This document shows positions 5,194-5,629 of a stretch of 5,629 bases of DNA, in pieces; the first letter of the stretch is position 1, and each line of letters opens with the position of its first letter. The DNA comes from Acidimicrobiia bacterium. GTDB lineage: Bacteria; Actinomycetota; Acidimicrobiia; Spongiisociales; ZC4RG35. The translations under genes were made by a program, and so were the position numbers. The stretch lies in the NCBI GenBank assembly GCA_029865445.1, contig JAOUGY010000254.1:1-5629 (forward strand). Direction: 5' to 3'. The notes below the pieces were generated by a model. The model did not search any database and had not been told where the DNA came from. It saw nothing but the letters and a program-made list of their open reading frames with translations.

Positions 5194-5629
5194 GCGTCCA
5201 GGTTTCATTTCTGGGTGGGCTCGGGGAGATAGGCCGCAACTGCGCGGCGTTCGAAATCGACAAGAAGTTGTGCCTGGTCGACGTGGGGCTGATGTTCCCC
5301 GAGGAAGACATGCTCGGTGTCGATCTCGTCTTCCCCGACTGGAGCTGGCTCGTCCAGCGGCGCAAAGACGTCGAGTGCGTGATCCTGACCCACGGGCACG
5401 AAGACCACGTTGGTGCGCTTGCGTACTTCCTACGGGACATCAACGTCCCGGTCTACGGGACGAAGCTGACCCTGGAGCTCGCCCGGGGACGGGTTGAAGA
5501 GCTGGGTGTGAGCGCCAACTTCCGTCTGGTTGAGAGCCTGCAGTGGACCGAGCATGGCCCATTCCGGTTCCAGTTCATCCCGGTCAGCCACAGCGTCCCG
5601 GATGCATCGGCGGTGGCCTTCGACACACC
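5190..5629 (+). CDS. rnj: Ribonuclease J (N-terminal part, runs off window)
   Basis: RNase J is a metallo-beta-lactamase-fold ribonuclease with 5' exonuclease and endonuclease activity in mRNA turnover and rRNA maturation. From the GTG at 5190 the frame is open for 146 codons to the window edge. The opening VSVQVSFLGGLGEIGRN is the family signature. The zinc motif HGHEDH gives ligands H68, H70, D72 and H73, and PVSHSVPDA (131-139) supplies the next ligand H134, all at RNase J positions. The beta-CASP domain and the C-terminus are outside the window. The start codon overlaps the dapA stop (GTGA) without a good Shine-Dalgarno, so translation is likely coupled to dapA. A dapA-rnj pair is a common actinobacterial arrangement. 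Confidence 0.95.
   Translation, partial: MSVQVSFLGGLGEIGRNCAAFEIDKKLCLVDVGLMFPEEDMLGVDLVFPDWSWLVQRRKDVECVILTHGHEDHVGALAYFLRDINVPVYGTKLTLELARGRVEELGVSANFRLVESLQWTEHGPFRFQFIPVSHSVPDASAVAFDT

Noticed and set aside
1..5629. Mobile element, CRISPR array, toxin-antitoxin or defence system
   Set aside because: No transposase or integrase motif, no terminal or regularly spaced repeats and no such gene pair is visible; every gap is under 80 bases and the genes are core metabolism or housekeeping apart from two of unknown function.

Overview
The window is high-GC, densely coded bacterial chromosome that looks like an actinobacterium, plausibly of the Acidimicrobiia type. The reasons are the order M16 peptidase, dapB, then dapA, RNase J, which resembles the actinobacterial segment downstream of pnp; an actinobacterial-style single-domain cyclophilin; GTG starts; and -10 boxes placed directly before start codons. 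The taxonomy is inference.

Layout. Positions 1-324 (-) hold the N-terminal part of a membrane-anchored DUF4230-like protein. It is divergent from a two-gene plus-strand unit: an M16 zinc peptidase (403-1653) overlapping dapB (1650-2405) by ATGA. Next come three minus-strand genes: a 124-residue four-helix membrane protein (2470-2844), a cyclophilin (2851-3363, GTG start) and a thioredoxin-TPR fusion of the CnoX/YbbN type (3425-4246). Divergent from the last is a second plus-strand unit: dapA (4303-5193) overlapping an RNase J gene by GTGA (5190 to the window end). No gap between genes exceeds 80 bases.

How the genes fit together. DapA and DapB catalyse consecutive steps of diaminopimelate/lysine synthesis, but here they lie in separate transcription units split by a protein-folding and thiol-redox block on the opposite strand. 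The M16 peptidase and RNase J are the protein-processing and RNA-processing members that often accompany the dap genes in actinobacteria.

I see no mobile element, CRISPR array, RNA gene or exotic defence system; this is a housekeeping region. The most interesting signal is regulatory. All four promoter-proximal genes with ATG starts carry a TA(G/C)C(C/A)T hexamer ending 6 or 7 bases before the ATG, which is the geometry of leaderless mRNAs. The cyclophilin operon differs: it has a TAGCGT box, a short leader, a Shine-Dalgarno sequence, a GTG start and a 7-bp inverted repeat around the -10. Secondary points are a missing ribose-binding acid in DapB, a DapA whose lysine-feedback site looks lost, and the unrecognised small membrane protein.
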